Source: Penium margaritaceum (Eukaryota > Streptophyta > Zygnematophyceae > Desmidiales > Peniaceae). Taken from it: a DNA stretch of 30,502 bases. Shown here one piece after another: positions 20,901 to 30,282 of the stretch (position 1 is the stretch's first letter; every line of letters begins with the position of its first letter). The notes under the pieces are model-generated. The model worked only from the letters and a program-made list of their open reading frames with translations, made no database searches and was not told the DNA's origin. The position numbers were made by a program, and so were the translations under genes. Location: positions 186,545 to 217,046 of the forward strand of contig SZWC01000805.1 in the NCBI GenBank assembly GCA_023375785.1. Reading direction: 5' to 3'.

Positions 20901-22085
20901 ACCCCTACTTGTATCCTAAGCGCGCTTTAGTTGGGCAATAGCTACGCCCTAGTTGCGCCCTTGTTGCACCCTAGTTGCGTCCTAGTTGTGCCCTGATCGT
21001 GCCCTAGTTGCACCCTACTTGCACCCTACTTGGGCCCTACTTGCCTCCTAGTTACCCCTTAGTTACGCCTCAATTGGTCACTAGTTATGCCTTACTTGCG
21101 CCCTAGTTGCGCTCTAGTTGCATCCTACTTGCGCCCTACTTGCGTCCTAGTTGCCACCTATTTGCGCCCTAGTTGCGCCCTACTTTAGACACTTATTGCG
21201 CCCTAGTAGCGCCCTAGTTGCAACCTACGTGCACCCTACTTGCGTCATACTTGTGCCCTACTTGCACCGTAGTTGTGCCCTTGTTTCTCCCTAGTTGTGC
21301 CCTAGTTGCGTCCTATTTGCTCCCTAGTTGTGCCATACTTGTGCCCTAGTTGCGCCCTAGTTCCGCCCTAGTTGCATCCTACTTGCACCCTACTTGGTCC
21401 ATAGTTGCACTCTGTTTGCATCATAGTTGCACCCTAGTTTTCTCTAGTTGCACCATAGTTGCGCCTGAGTCGTGCCCTAGTTGTCGCTCAGTTGGGCACT
21501 AGCTATGCCCTATTTGCGACCTAGTTGCACCTTAGTTACGCCCTAGTTCCACCCTACTTGCACCCTACTTGCGTCATAGTTGCGCCCTAGTTGCACCTGG
21601 GTTGCACCCTAGTTGCGCCCTAGTTGCGTCCTAGTTGTACCCTAGGTGCGCCTCATTTGGGCACTAGCCACACCCTATTTCCGCCGTAGTTGCATCCTAG
21701 TTGCGCCTTAGTTGCGCCCTACTTGTGCCCTACTTGCACCCTAGTTGCTCCCTACTTGCGCCCTAGTTATGCCCTAGTTGCACCCTAGTTGCGCCCTAGT
21801 TCCGTCCTAGTTGCGCCCTACTTGTGCCATTTTTGCGTCGTAGTTGCGGCCTAGTTGTGCCCTAGTTGCACCCTAGTTACGTCCTACTTGCGGCCTAGTT
21901 GTGCCCCAGTTGCATCCTAGTTGCGTCTAAGCTGAGCACTAGCTACCCCTAGTTACATCCCAGTCACACCCTAGTTACGGCCTAGTTGCGTCCTAGTTAC
22001 GCCTTACTTGTGGCATACTTGCGTCTTACTTGTGCCATACTTTCATCCTAGTTGCACCTTTGTTACGCCCTACTTGTGCCCTACA
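17955..22085 (+). repeat. Satellite array A2, 11-bp unit
   Basis: This array is about 4.1 kb, near 375 units, with the same 11-bp unit and TTGGGCACTAGCTACG-like modules as A1 (for example near 18836, 19350, 20140, 20430, 20935, 21500, 21660, 21930). Its right part, from about 20.2 kb, is colinear with A1; for example TTGCATTCTATTTGAGCCA occurs near 7732 and near 20318. The left 2.2 kb has no partner inside the window. No gene is present. Confidence 0.95.
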
Positions 22086-23225
22086 TGCGCTAGTATTGTA
22101 ACTGCAGGCATTGCAAATGCTAGTGTTGAAACTGCCACTGTTGCAATTGCCATTATTGCAAGTGCCAGTATTGCAATTGCCATTGTTGCAACTACCAGTG
22201 TTGTAACAGCAACTGCTGTTATTCCCTGTGTTGGAACTGCCGGTGTTGCCACTTCCACTATTGCAATTGCGAGTGTTGCAACGACCTGTGGTACAATTGC
22301 ATGTGTCATAACTATCAGTTTTGTATTTGTTAGTACTGTAACTGACAATGTTGCAACTGTTAGTCTTACAACTACCAGTCTTGCAACTACCAGTATTGCA
22401 ACTGCAAGTGTGACAACTGCCACAGTCATGACTGCAAGTGTTACAACTACCGATGTTGTAACTGCCAGTATTACAACTGCCCGTGTTGTAACTACAAATG
22501 TTCCAAATGCCAATGATTTAACTTCCAGTGCTGCAACTACCAGTGTTGCAACTGCCAGCATTATAACTACCACTATTGGAAGTGCCAGTGTTGCAACTGG
22601 CAGTGTTTGCAACTACTAGTGTTGCAACTGCCATTGTCGCAATTGCTTGTGTTGCAATTGCCAGTATTGGAACTACCTGTATTACAACTGCCCGTTTTGC
22701 AACCAGTATTGCAACTGATTGTATTGCAACTGAAAGTATTGTAGCTGCCTGAGTTGCAACTCCTAGTCTTCCAACAGCAAGTCTTAACTACCAGTGATAC
22801 AATTGCAAGTTTTGCAATGGCTAGTGTTCCAAGTACCAGTGTTTTAACTACTAGTGTTGCAGCTGCCAGTGTTGCACCTGTTAGTGTTGTAGCCGTGAGT
22901 GTTGCAACTCAAAGTGTTGAATATCACAGTGTTGCAACTTCCTCTGTTGCAACTGCTAGTGTTACAACTACTAGTGTTGCAACTATCAGTGTCGCAACTT
23001 CCAGTGTTCAAACTGCCAGTGTTGCAACTACTAGTGTTATTACTTCCAGTGTTGTAGCTGCCACTCTTGCAACTAGCAGTGTTGCAGCTTCCTGTGTTGC
23101 TACTTCCGGTGTTGTAACTGCCAGTGTTTCAGCTACCATTGTCACAACTGCCGGTATTGCAACTTCCTATATTGAAACTACCTGTGTTGCAACTGCCGGC
23201 GTTGCAATTGCCAGTATTGCATTTG
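22086..23225 (+). repeat. Satellite array B2, 15-bp unit
   Basis: About 1.14 kb, near 76 units, of the same 15-bp repeat as B1. The A-to-B junction (GTGCCCTACAT, then AGT and TTGTAACTGC) matches that at about 9470-9500. Both ends of B2 align with the ends of B1, so B2 is shorter internally by about 3.3 kb. Open frames at 22008-22619 and 22612-22070 are array by-products. Confidence 0.95.
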
Positions 23226-23628
23226 CGAATGGAATAAGGTTGCCTTCTTTTTCTGGCAAACTCAATGTCTCAAACTAGTTTCCACGGCATCTGGGCCATT
23301 TTTCTTTTTTTGGATATTTGGCTTGTGGTCGAGCTCGACTCCGCTGGACCGCGGCTTTGGAAAGCGAGGAGCAGCAAGCAAACAAGCAAGCAAGCAACAA
23401 CGTGAGGGTCGCGCCGGCACTAGGGGCATGTTTCACGCGCTCCTTTGTAGGCATATTCCAAACACGCAACCCGAGGGTTGCGGTGGTGCCCTCAGTGAGT
23501 GCATATGAGTGAGGCTATATATTGAGGGGTTCTCTCCGTTATGAGTTCCGACGACGGAAGCGGCCAACAACTGCAGCTCAACAGGTGACTGCGACCGTGC
23601 GATGGTCGCAATTCTCTGATAGCGTGTA
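23226..23628 (+). repeat. Unique block X2 of the A-B-X macro-unit
   Basis: This is the second copy of X, 403 bp. It has a better TATA-like box than X1 (TATATATT at 23516-23523) and keeps ATGAGTTCCGACGAC (23541) and the hairpin (23588-23612). An AAGCAAACAAGCAAGC-type run replaces part of the X1 sequence near 23380. Homology to X1 ends at GATAGCGTGTA, so the macro-unit ends here and a different region follows. Confidence 0.85.
23588..23612 (+). other. Hairpin in X2 (degenerate copy)
   Basis: ACTGCGACCG at 23588-23597 faces TGGTCGCAAT at 23603-23612. Relative to X1 the T-A pair (17918/17934) is C-G here (23592/23608). G-C at the loop end becomes G-T, and one pair is lost (C/A). Confidence 0.65.
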
Positions 23629-23634
23629 CAATAC

Positions 23635-23709
23635 TATGATCGTATCCACCACTGGGATTCATACGCGACTGACAAGGCGTATGAATCCTGGCGGCATGAT
23701 ATGATCGTA
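23635..23709. mobile_element. Mini fold-back insertion with 10-bp direct repeats
   Basis: TATGATCGTA at 23635-23644 is repeated exactly at 23700-23709. Between them lie 55 bp with a perfect 12-bp inverted repeat, GGATTCATACGC at 23655-23666 against 23677-23688, and a 10-nt loop. Direct repeats outside inverted repeats resemble a very small MITE-like insertion with a 10-bp target duplication, or a template-switch product. It is too short to classify. Confidence 0.45.
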
Positions 23710-24100
23710 CCAACAAGGCGGCTTGCGAGAGTCAAGATTGACCGTAGATCTAGACAATCGACGGCCAAACACTACTTGTAGTAGGCATTAGGTAGAAGTT
23801 ACGCACTGGCTTCAGGTGCAAGTAGCTTGTTGTAGCAAGCTAGGAGAGCACTAGAATAGGGCCAAGACAGGCCAGCCAAACAGTTCAAATACCTTGTACT
23901 CTGTTCATTGTAACTAACTTGGTTTTCCAGCTCTGGCTTCCAAACATCTCCAAGTCTATCTTTCCGTTGCAACCGTGCTTTCCACACACCAAGCCAAAAT
24001 CTGCGAAGAGCATGCACTCTTAGATCCCGGTGCTGAGGAGTACACCCAAGTCAAGAAGATTTAATACGTTCACTGCACTTAAGTTTCCACATTGATGATG
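23710..24100. other. No gene recognised
   Basis: This stretch lies between the mini fold-back and the copia protease remnant. A 72-codon frame on the minus strand (24017-23799) has no match I recognise. A 7-bp hairpin, TAGCTTG against CAAGCTA, lies at 23823-23842. Confidence 0.5.
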
Positions 24101-24250
24101 GTTGCCTTCAACAAAGTCTAGCCGGCAGCCGGCCAAGGAGACGTCGAGGTGGATGTGGAGGTGAGCACGAAGAAAGTGTTAGGTGTCATCTGTGATGTGT
24201 AGCACATCCCCGAGCTCGGCTAGCAATCTAAGTGTTAGCTATTTGATGGA
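24090..24250 (+). pseudogene. Copia protease-region fragment
   Basis: One frame reads GQGDVEV, then KKVLGVICDV, a TAG, and HIPELG. This fits the copia protease segment G-x-G-D-V...L-x-D-V-L-Y-x-P-E-L. Further stops follow (LG, stop, QSKC, stop). The DSGA active-site triplet is not readable upstream. This is a short fragment of an aspartic protease region, and nothing in it could be functional. Its relation to the gypsy remnant just downstream is unclear; they appear to be separate elements. Confidence 0.5.
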
Positions 24251-24339
24251 CAAAGCATATGAGGAGTTCTGGTTTGACAGTCCAGATTGGCAAAGCTTGT
24301 TCACTCGCCAGGTTATCGTACCATGGAGTCAATAACTAT

Positions 24340-24890
24340 CACACATTCTCTTAGATGAGTGCCACAAGACTGGTACAGGCTGGTACTTCACTGAGGAAAT
24401 CACCATCAAGAAGGTCATAAAGTACAACGAAAGGGACAGGATTCAAGGCGACATTATAAGTTAATGAAAGTCATGAACCATTGGTGAGGGAAAAAAGGCA
24501 GATGGACCAAATCCCCCGGTTGTGTCCATCCACTACCAGTAGTAATACAACTATGGTCACAAATACCCATGGACTTCATGACAGGTTTCGGTGCTACTCC
24601 TTAAGGGTTTGTCTTGCTTCTCCAAAATCATACACTTTATTGTGATGATGGCCGTTTTGACCATCAAGGGGACCGCATGAATGTTCCTAAACCATGTCAT
24701 TCAGATGCATCATGTACTTGTACAATCACAAGTCACAGGGATGAAAGGTTCACAAGCAGATTTGCAGGAAGCTCATGACTTGTTATGGCTGTTGGATCCA
24801 ATCACACCAACCGTTTATCATTGGAATGATGGGAAGAGTGTACAGAGAAACAAATGCTAAAAGATATCATCCAAATGTGGTAAGAGCCAC
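24340..24890 (+). pseudogene. Ty3/gypsy integrase remnant
   Basis: One frame reads GKKGRWTKSPGCVHPLP, SQIPMDFMTGFGAT, a stop, then GFVLLLQ, in line with the gypsy pattern C..C..K...G...PLP...W..I.MDFI. After a frame change IIHFIVM follows, then SHRDERFTSRF near 24731-24763, matching SDRDxxFTSxFW. The second catalytic Asp of integrase reads His here (SHRD). The MDF-to-SHRD spacing of about 55 codons is normal for the family. Frame changes and stops throughout show that it is dead. Confidence 0.75.
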
Positions 24891-25197
24891 ATGGTACTGA
24901 ATAAGCTGGCAAGATTCCGAGTGCCAAGCTCCTATACAACTCTAAAAACGTTGTAGTGACAAAAGGAAGCTACGAATAACACCGGCATTCATTTATAGTA
25001 AAAGAAGTAATCCTGGTGAAAAGATCAGCTGATAAGCATCACACAGTTTTTGAACTAACGGTGAGTGATTGCACCTTACTCAAGACTGCAAGGATCAGGC
25101 TCTGCAAAACAAATGCCACATAGAACTTAACCTTAAAAGGTCATCGTCTTCATCAGTGAGGAAACCTGATGTTGCCAAGCTTTGATTGCTGGAAAAC

Positions 25198-25405
25198 ATG
25201 ACCATCTATCCAGTTTTTTATGTCAGGTGACCAGGGACCCTAACAAGATCTCCCCTAGTAGAGGCATCCCCTCTACCAATTGTGGAAATGGACAAGGATA
25301 TGGAGAGTATGATCAAGGAAATACTCGTACAAAGAAAGAGGAAAAATCACAGATTATTTGGTCAGAGTGACAAGATTACAATGCACTGCACAAAAGTTAG
25401 AAGCC
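25198..25405 (+). pseudogene. Gypsy integrase C-terminus with chromodomain-like remnant
   Basis: The frame starting at 25198 reads MTIYPVFYVR, a stop, then SPLVEASPLPIVEMDKDMES and MIKEILVQRKRKNHRLFG. This resembles the end of chromovirus integrases: IHPVFHVSLLRPY, a Pro-rich spacer, then EYEVEKIL..R.......YLVKW. The aromatic residues of the chromodomain pocket cannot all be placed. It lies downstream of the integrase core remnant in the right order, about 100 bp before a polypurine tract. The intervening 24891-25197 is presumably the same element but unreadable. Confidence 0.6.
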
Positions 25406-25495
25406 TACGACAATATGAAAGGAGTCGATCATCAGATTCATAATTGGTTTATTTGGTGCCAGCCTCTGTATTGTAACATGTCAATAAATCTTGGC

Positions 25496-25508
25496 AAAAA
25501 GGGGAAAG
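25496..25508 (+). promoter_or_regulatory. Gypsy polypurine tract
   Basis: AAAAAGGGGAAAG is directly followed by TGTTCC, the likely first bases of a 3' LTR. Its position after the chromodomain remnant fits. Confidence 0.6.
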
Positions 25509-28472
25509 TGTTCCTTTCGTGCCGTACATGAGTCCCTCATCTCCAAAAGTAGGCACTTATGTTGTCATGTAAATGGCTCTTTGTGCCAAATTTTCCATTT
25601 TCTGATGCTGATCAGCTGTGGATGTTTTGGGTACCTGTCTCAACCTCCAGTCTGGTGCGACACAAAAGTCGCACGGGGAAAATAAAAGCAATGGTCAAGA
25701 ATGCTGAATAACCCATGCATGAATGGGTTTGTGATTGTTATGTGTGTTTTGCGAGCCCTGAAAAACATTTTGGCATCTTTCCAACTGTACAGTGGAATGT
25801 GAGTGGTCAGTTGTAACTGGTTTCCATAACTTCCCCTAGTTTTGTGGCATGCCGTTGCTACTGCAGAGCCAAAGTTTAAAGGATATGTTGTGTGCTGCAG
25901 ATTTCTTTGGCACCACACTAAAAACATGGTTGAATTGTTGGTCTCACCAGATGGAAGCTATAATTGATGCAAAGTGTTTATGCAAAATATATTTTGATCC
26001 AGAGAAGTTTCATCCATAGACAACGGGAATGGACCACCTTCATTGGTGAGGACTAGAAACAGTTCCAATCTCTTTAGTTTTGGATGGACAATGCTGCACA
26101 AAAATGGACTTCCATTGACGTGAAGTGCAAGCTTGTTGAAGGTGATGACCTGACTAGTTGCCACCATACATGGAGACGATGTGAACACCAGGTCATGGAG
26201 AGCTCCGTAGAATGTGACAGTCTAGGATGACCATATGATTGATTTGCCAGTAACTTGTGTCAGTGCCAAGCTCAAACCTGACATAAACATCTTACCTTGT
26301 AGGCTGCCAAAATGGCAAGCTTTCAAGAGGCACTGTTCTTTGGAAACTATAAATTTTTTCATTATCTTCAAATCATGTTAACACCGACATTACAATATGG
26401 CCATGGATAATGCACAGTATAGCATAATCTTCACGGTCAAACAATGGGTTTGTGTACTGCCAATAAACAATAAACAAATAGTTGCAAAGTTAAGAAAAAA
26501 GTGGATGGCCAAAATCGCCATGGTATGAAAACAACCGTCCAGCTGTTCAGGTTGGCTTGTAACTTCAAACAATGTAACCAGATATGAGATGTCGATAGGT
26601 GAGGAATACGTTATGATCAAATTCTAGTGACCCTTTTGAGAACCATCACCTCGCATTAGAATAGAGCCAAAACATGATCATGTTGTCAATTCATCCTTGC
26701 GTAAACTGGCAAAAAAGGTCCGAGACAGATTCCAATGTGCTGTTTCTATCAGGGACTGTGGTGGAAACAGTCTTCCATAATTGCTGCTGTACCGGACTGT
26801 GATGAGTATTTGTCTATCCCAAAGATATGTATCGCAAGCCCTACCATGGACAACCTGATAGAATGCTAGCCCAACCACGATCCTTTGATTGGCCTCCGGC
26901 CAATCACCTGACAGGGCGTAACAGTGACAGGCAATTTCATGCCATCATCGCTGCTTTTCATGTGATGTATTATGGAATCAACTGGTTGAAGGTAAAGTAC
27001 TGCACCTATGATGGTGTCTCATAACCTTAGATCCCCTTATGGACCCCCCCCTCCCACCTTGAAATCTGTACCAAAAAACAATGTATGAAAACTTCTGTCC
27101 TCTCCTTCTCCACCTCTTGGATTCCTTGATAAAGAAGGAAGTTTGGGACCTATGGAGAATCACCTTTGAGTATGAATGCAGGAACCTACATTAAGGGTGG
27201 CAATGGCACTATACCATAGCTGCTCCATTACCTTCTACAAGACAGAACAAACCATCTAGTAAGCTCCATCTCTGAAGATCAATGGAAGTAGAAGCCACAG
27301 GCATCAATCAGGGCCTGAAAGAAGTCCACCAAGAGAAGACACAAGTGAGATTTGCCCATGGCTCATTCCTTAACTGGCCTATCCCCCCCTCCCCCCTGTG
27401 CAAAACCCTAGCAGAATGTAGAGTTTTTCTAGTTTCTTAATGAAACTCATCCATCATCCTGTCAGGGCTACTACCACACCTGAAGTCTCTAGGTACTTTC
27501 ATGGAGATATTTCCACACCACAGCATTAAAATGCCATGAGATGCTGAGCCACGATGATTGAAGAAAGAGCATGTGCACCCAAAAGATGGACTTGGGCACA
27601 ATGACCAGTTGCAAAAATGTATGTAGTGCTTATAAGGCCTTTAGTAGTGGAAACATCTATAGCTCCCACATGTGTTCCTTGAATGACTCCTAAGCCCACA
27701 AAATCCAAAACATCCCAGATCCCAGGGATTAATCTACGAGTACCATCGCATCAATGGTGAAAGGAATACCCGTCAGAAAAGGAGACTCTGACAGAGGCTG
27801 CTACTTGGAATTTCCGGGGTCACAACAATGGTTCAGGTCCCGGATTGAACCACTTTTGAAACAGTCTGTCGTTTCTCTCAACCGTTGTGACTAAAGACCA
27901 GGTTATCCCCTAATAAAGTGACATATGGCATGAGAGTCCAGGTAGCAAAGAGAAGCCATTGTTTTGTTCCTGTTCTGCATGCATGTACCAAGGAAGTTCA
28001 TTCCCTCAAAGTTAATCCAGAACAGTCTTTCCATCCTATTCGCCTTTGGTTTCGTGGCTTTGTCGGCATGTCATCAATTTGTCCGCCTATTACCTATTCT
28101 TTCTTGGCCATCGACCCTTAATCTCTCGCACTTCCACCTCTTCGCTCCATCACTCTCACTCCTTCTCTCAGCTCTCTCCATCAAATCAACTTCAGAATTC
28201 TGTGTCCATTGTTTGTTTTTAGAAGTTGTCTTGTAGATGGCTCCGAGGGATGCAGTCTCGGAGGAGATAAAGAGTGAAAGTGGAGGTTCATCTCAGGAGA
28301 AAACTGTCCAAGGTCCAACAGTCCTGTGACCAACTAGTGTGTGAACTTTGCCAAGAACAAGCCAACGGCTTTGTGCAACAACAATAAAGGCAAACACTGC
28401 TATGGACATGACTTGTGCGATCAACACTCCTTGATGCATACGGCTAGCGTAGCATAACATGGGCTCGCGACA
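25509..28472. other. Likely gypsy 3' LTR of unknown length, then DNA with no recognised gene
   Basis: A 3' LTR should start with TGTTCCTTTCG at 25509, but its end cannot be fixed without the 5' copy. The stretch is more AT-rich than its surroundings. Minus-strand open frames of 60-95 codons (27163-26978, 26878-26678, 26620-26390, 26188-25958, 25927-25640) show no domain I know. A 9-bp hairpin, TGATTGGCC/GGCCAATCA with loop TCC, lies at 26886-26906. At 28237-28329 a 30-codon frame starts MAPRDAVSEEIKSESGG after a pyrimidine-rich leader and could be the beginning of a gag or host exon, but nothing supports it further. Confidence 0.35.
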
Positions 28473-28541
28473 CCTCTCTCTCTCTCTCTCTCCCTCTCTC
28501 TCTCTCCCCCCTTCTCTCTATCTCTCTCTATCTTTCTATAT
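28473..28541 (+). repeat. CT-rich microsatellite
   Basis: An imperfect (CT)n run with C-rich and TATC interruptions, about 69 bp. Confidence 0.95.
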
Positions 28542-29185
28542 CTGCCCAAGTTGTCACTATACTCTTGTACCCGCTCAACAAAGTACGCTAAGCCAGAACC
28601 CCAACTTTTTTTATTACTTGTACTCCTTGTAGTAATTAATCCGTTGAATTCTTTTCAAGACGCATCCTCTGGACCACCTCCAACTCATTCTCCTCGCATA
28701 GCGCCTCAGTGCGTGTGCTCTTGCAATGCTTCCAGCTCCTCTGCACTAACATCACTCTTACATAATCAATGTACTCCCCTTTGAGAGTTGTGGTTGATCA
28801 CCTCAATTTCACGCACGTTTTGGTAAGTGTATCATTGAGTGTATTATTGCATGCAAATATTTGTCACAAAACATCAATATGGATCCATGTTAGCAAAGCC
28901 CAGACCTACACTCTACTGAAAAGTAGTTTTTTACATGTGTTCCAATGGGAGAAAAGGAAGAAACTAGAAGGTACAAGACAGAGGGCCAGGGGAGGGACGC
29001 CACTCCCTACCCCTGACCTTCTCCCTACCTACCCTGCTCAATTATACTATTTGTGCTAGGATTAGGAGAGAGGGTAATCCCATGCCTTGCCCTGTCCACT
29101 TTGTACCTGTGATTCGACGAGTGAAATATAACAAGTAGAATATGTACCAACTAGCAATACGCAACACTGTGCAGTGGTTCTTCGA
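28542..29185. other. No gene recognised
   Basis: This is pyrimidine-rich, then mixed sequence leading into copia-2. Small frames at 28551-28784 and 28769-29059 have no recognisable domain. Some of it may be decayed copia-2 RT. Confidence 0.4.
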
Positions 29186-30172
29186 CAAGGGAAGGAGTTA
29201 TTTGTGCTGCCGTGTACCATCGACACCAAACATGAAAACGACATGGATGACCTCATCCTCGTGTCATCGCACAGGGAGGAATAGGTGAATCTGAAGCAAC
29301 ACCTGGACGGTTGGTTCAAAACGACCAACATGGGCGAGCTTGAGTACTACCTCGGCGTCGCCATCAAGAAGGAGCACAAGGCACGCACGCTGGAGATGGG
29401 ACAGGAAAAACAGGCAAAGTACGTGCAAGAGGTACTCCACTGCTACAACGTGGAGTGCAGCCCCATCGGCACACCAATAACCACGAGGTGTAAACTGAGC
29501 TCGAGCGTTGGGCCGAGCACGTATGATGAGAAGCAGGAGATGGCAGGTGTGCCGTGCCAGTCCGCGGTGGAGAGCATCATGTATGCTATGGCGGCGACGC
29601 GATCCAACTTGGCCTTTGCAGAGGGCCAAGTGAGTCGCTATATTGCTGATCTTTGGCCGCTGCATTGGCGAGCAGTGAAGCGGATCATTTGCTACCTCAA
29701 GGTGACAAAACAATCGAGGCTTCTGTTTGGAGGGGGAGCGTGTGAGGACTCCATCGAGTTGGTCGCCTACTCCTATGCCGATTGGGTTGGTGATGTGGAT
29801 GACAGTAAATCAATGTCAAGGTGCGTGCTTGTGCTGGGGCGTGGAGTGGTTTCATGGGCAATCAGGAAGCACGACTATGTGGCATTTTCCAGCACCGAAG
29901 CGGAGTACATCGCACTCTCAGAAACCGCAAAGGAGGCAGTGTGGCTGCGGCGGCAGCTGAAGTAGATGAGCGTGCCGCAAAGGAAGCCGACGGTACTCAA
30001 TGTCCACAACACGAGTGCCATCAGCCTTACCCAAAACCCGGTACTGTACAGGGGGACCAAGCACATTGAGATCCGGCATCACTACGCGCGGGACTTGGTG
30101 GTGAAGGGAGATGCGGCTATTGTGTATTGTGGCAGTAAGCACATGCTCGCCAGCGCCATGACCAAGGCATAG
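29186..30172 (+). pseudogene. Ty1/copia RT end and RNase H (copia-2), 5' truncated
   Basis: The first recognisable RT piece reads GKELFVLPC, then DMDDLILVSS, where YVDD is expected, so the catalytic box keeps both Asp but has lost its Tyr. After TAG 29282-29284 the frame continues LKQHLDGWFKTTNMGELEYY, LGVAIKK, YVQEVLHCYNVE and TPITTRCKLSSS. RNase H follows with YADWVGD and SSTEAEYIALSETAKEAVW. A TAG at 29963-29965 interrupts it, then KHIEIRHHYARDLV. Two expected RNase H acids are replaced: LNVHN has His for Asp, and LASAMTKA has Ser for Asp. The frame ends with TAG 30170-30172. It is a different lineage from copia-1 though similar in several motifs (AEGQVSR). Everything upstream of late RT is missing. 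Confidence 0.88.
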
Positions 30173-30270
30173 CCCAAGGACAGGGATGACGTGAGCTGCA
30201 TGGAGCTCAGTCTACGCGGTGGGGACTAAAATGTTACATGTTACAAGGATAGGGCATCAAGGCTGCGGTG

Positions 30271-30282
30271 TTAGGGAGAGAT
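30271..30282 (+). promoter_or_regulatory. Polypurine tract of copia-2
   Basis: TTAGGGAGAGAT lies about 100 bp after the coding stop and directly before TGTTGACA. Confidence 0.75.

Noticed and set aside
7629-22085. Telomeric repeat (CCCTA words)
   Set aside because: The 11-bp unit only shares CCCTA with plant telomere sequence; there is no run of 7-bp telomere units.
17670-23512. Matching small frames in X1 (17670-17870) and X2 (23318-23512) sharing ACFTRSFV and FQTRNPR
   Set aside because: Over 75 aligned bases I count eight differences spread over codon positions (3, 2 and 3), so there is no coding bias. The X1 ATG is lost in X2, and other frames are conserved equally.
27820-27870. tRNA-like GGTTCAGGTCCCGGATTGAACC
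   Set aside because: It resembles a T-arm word by eye, but no acceptor, anticodon or D arm can be placed on either strand.
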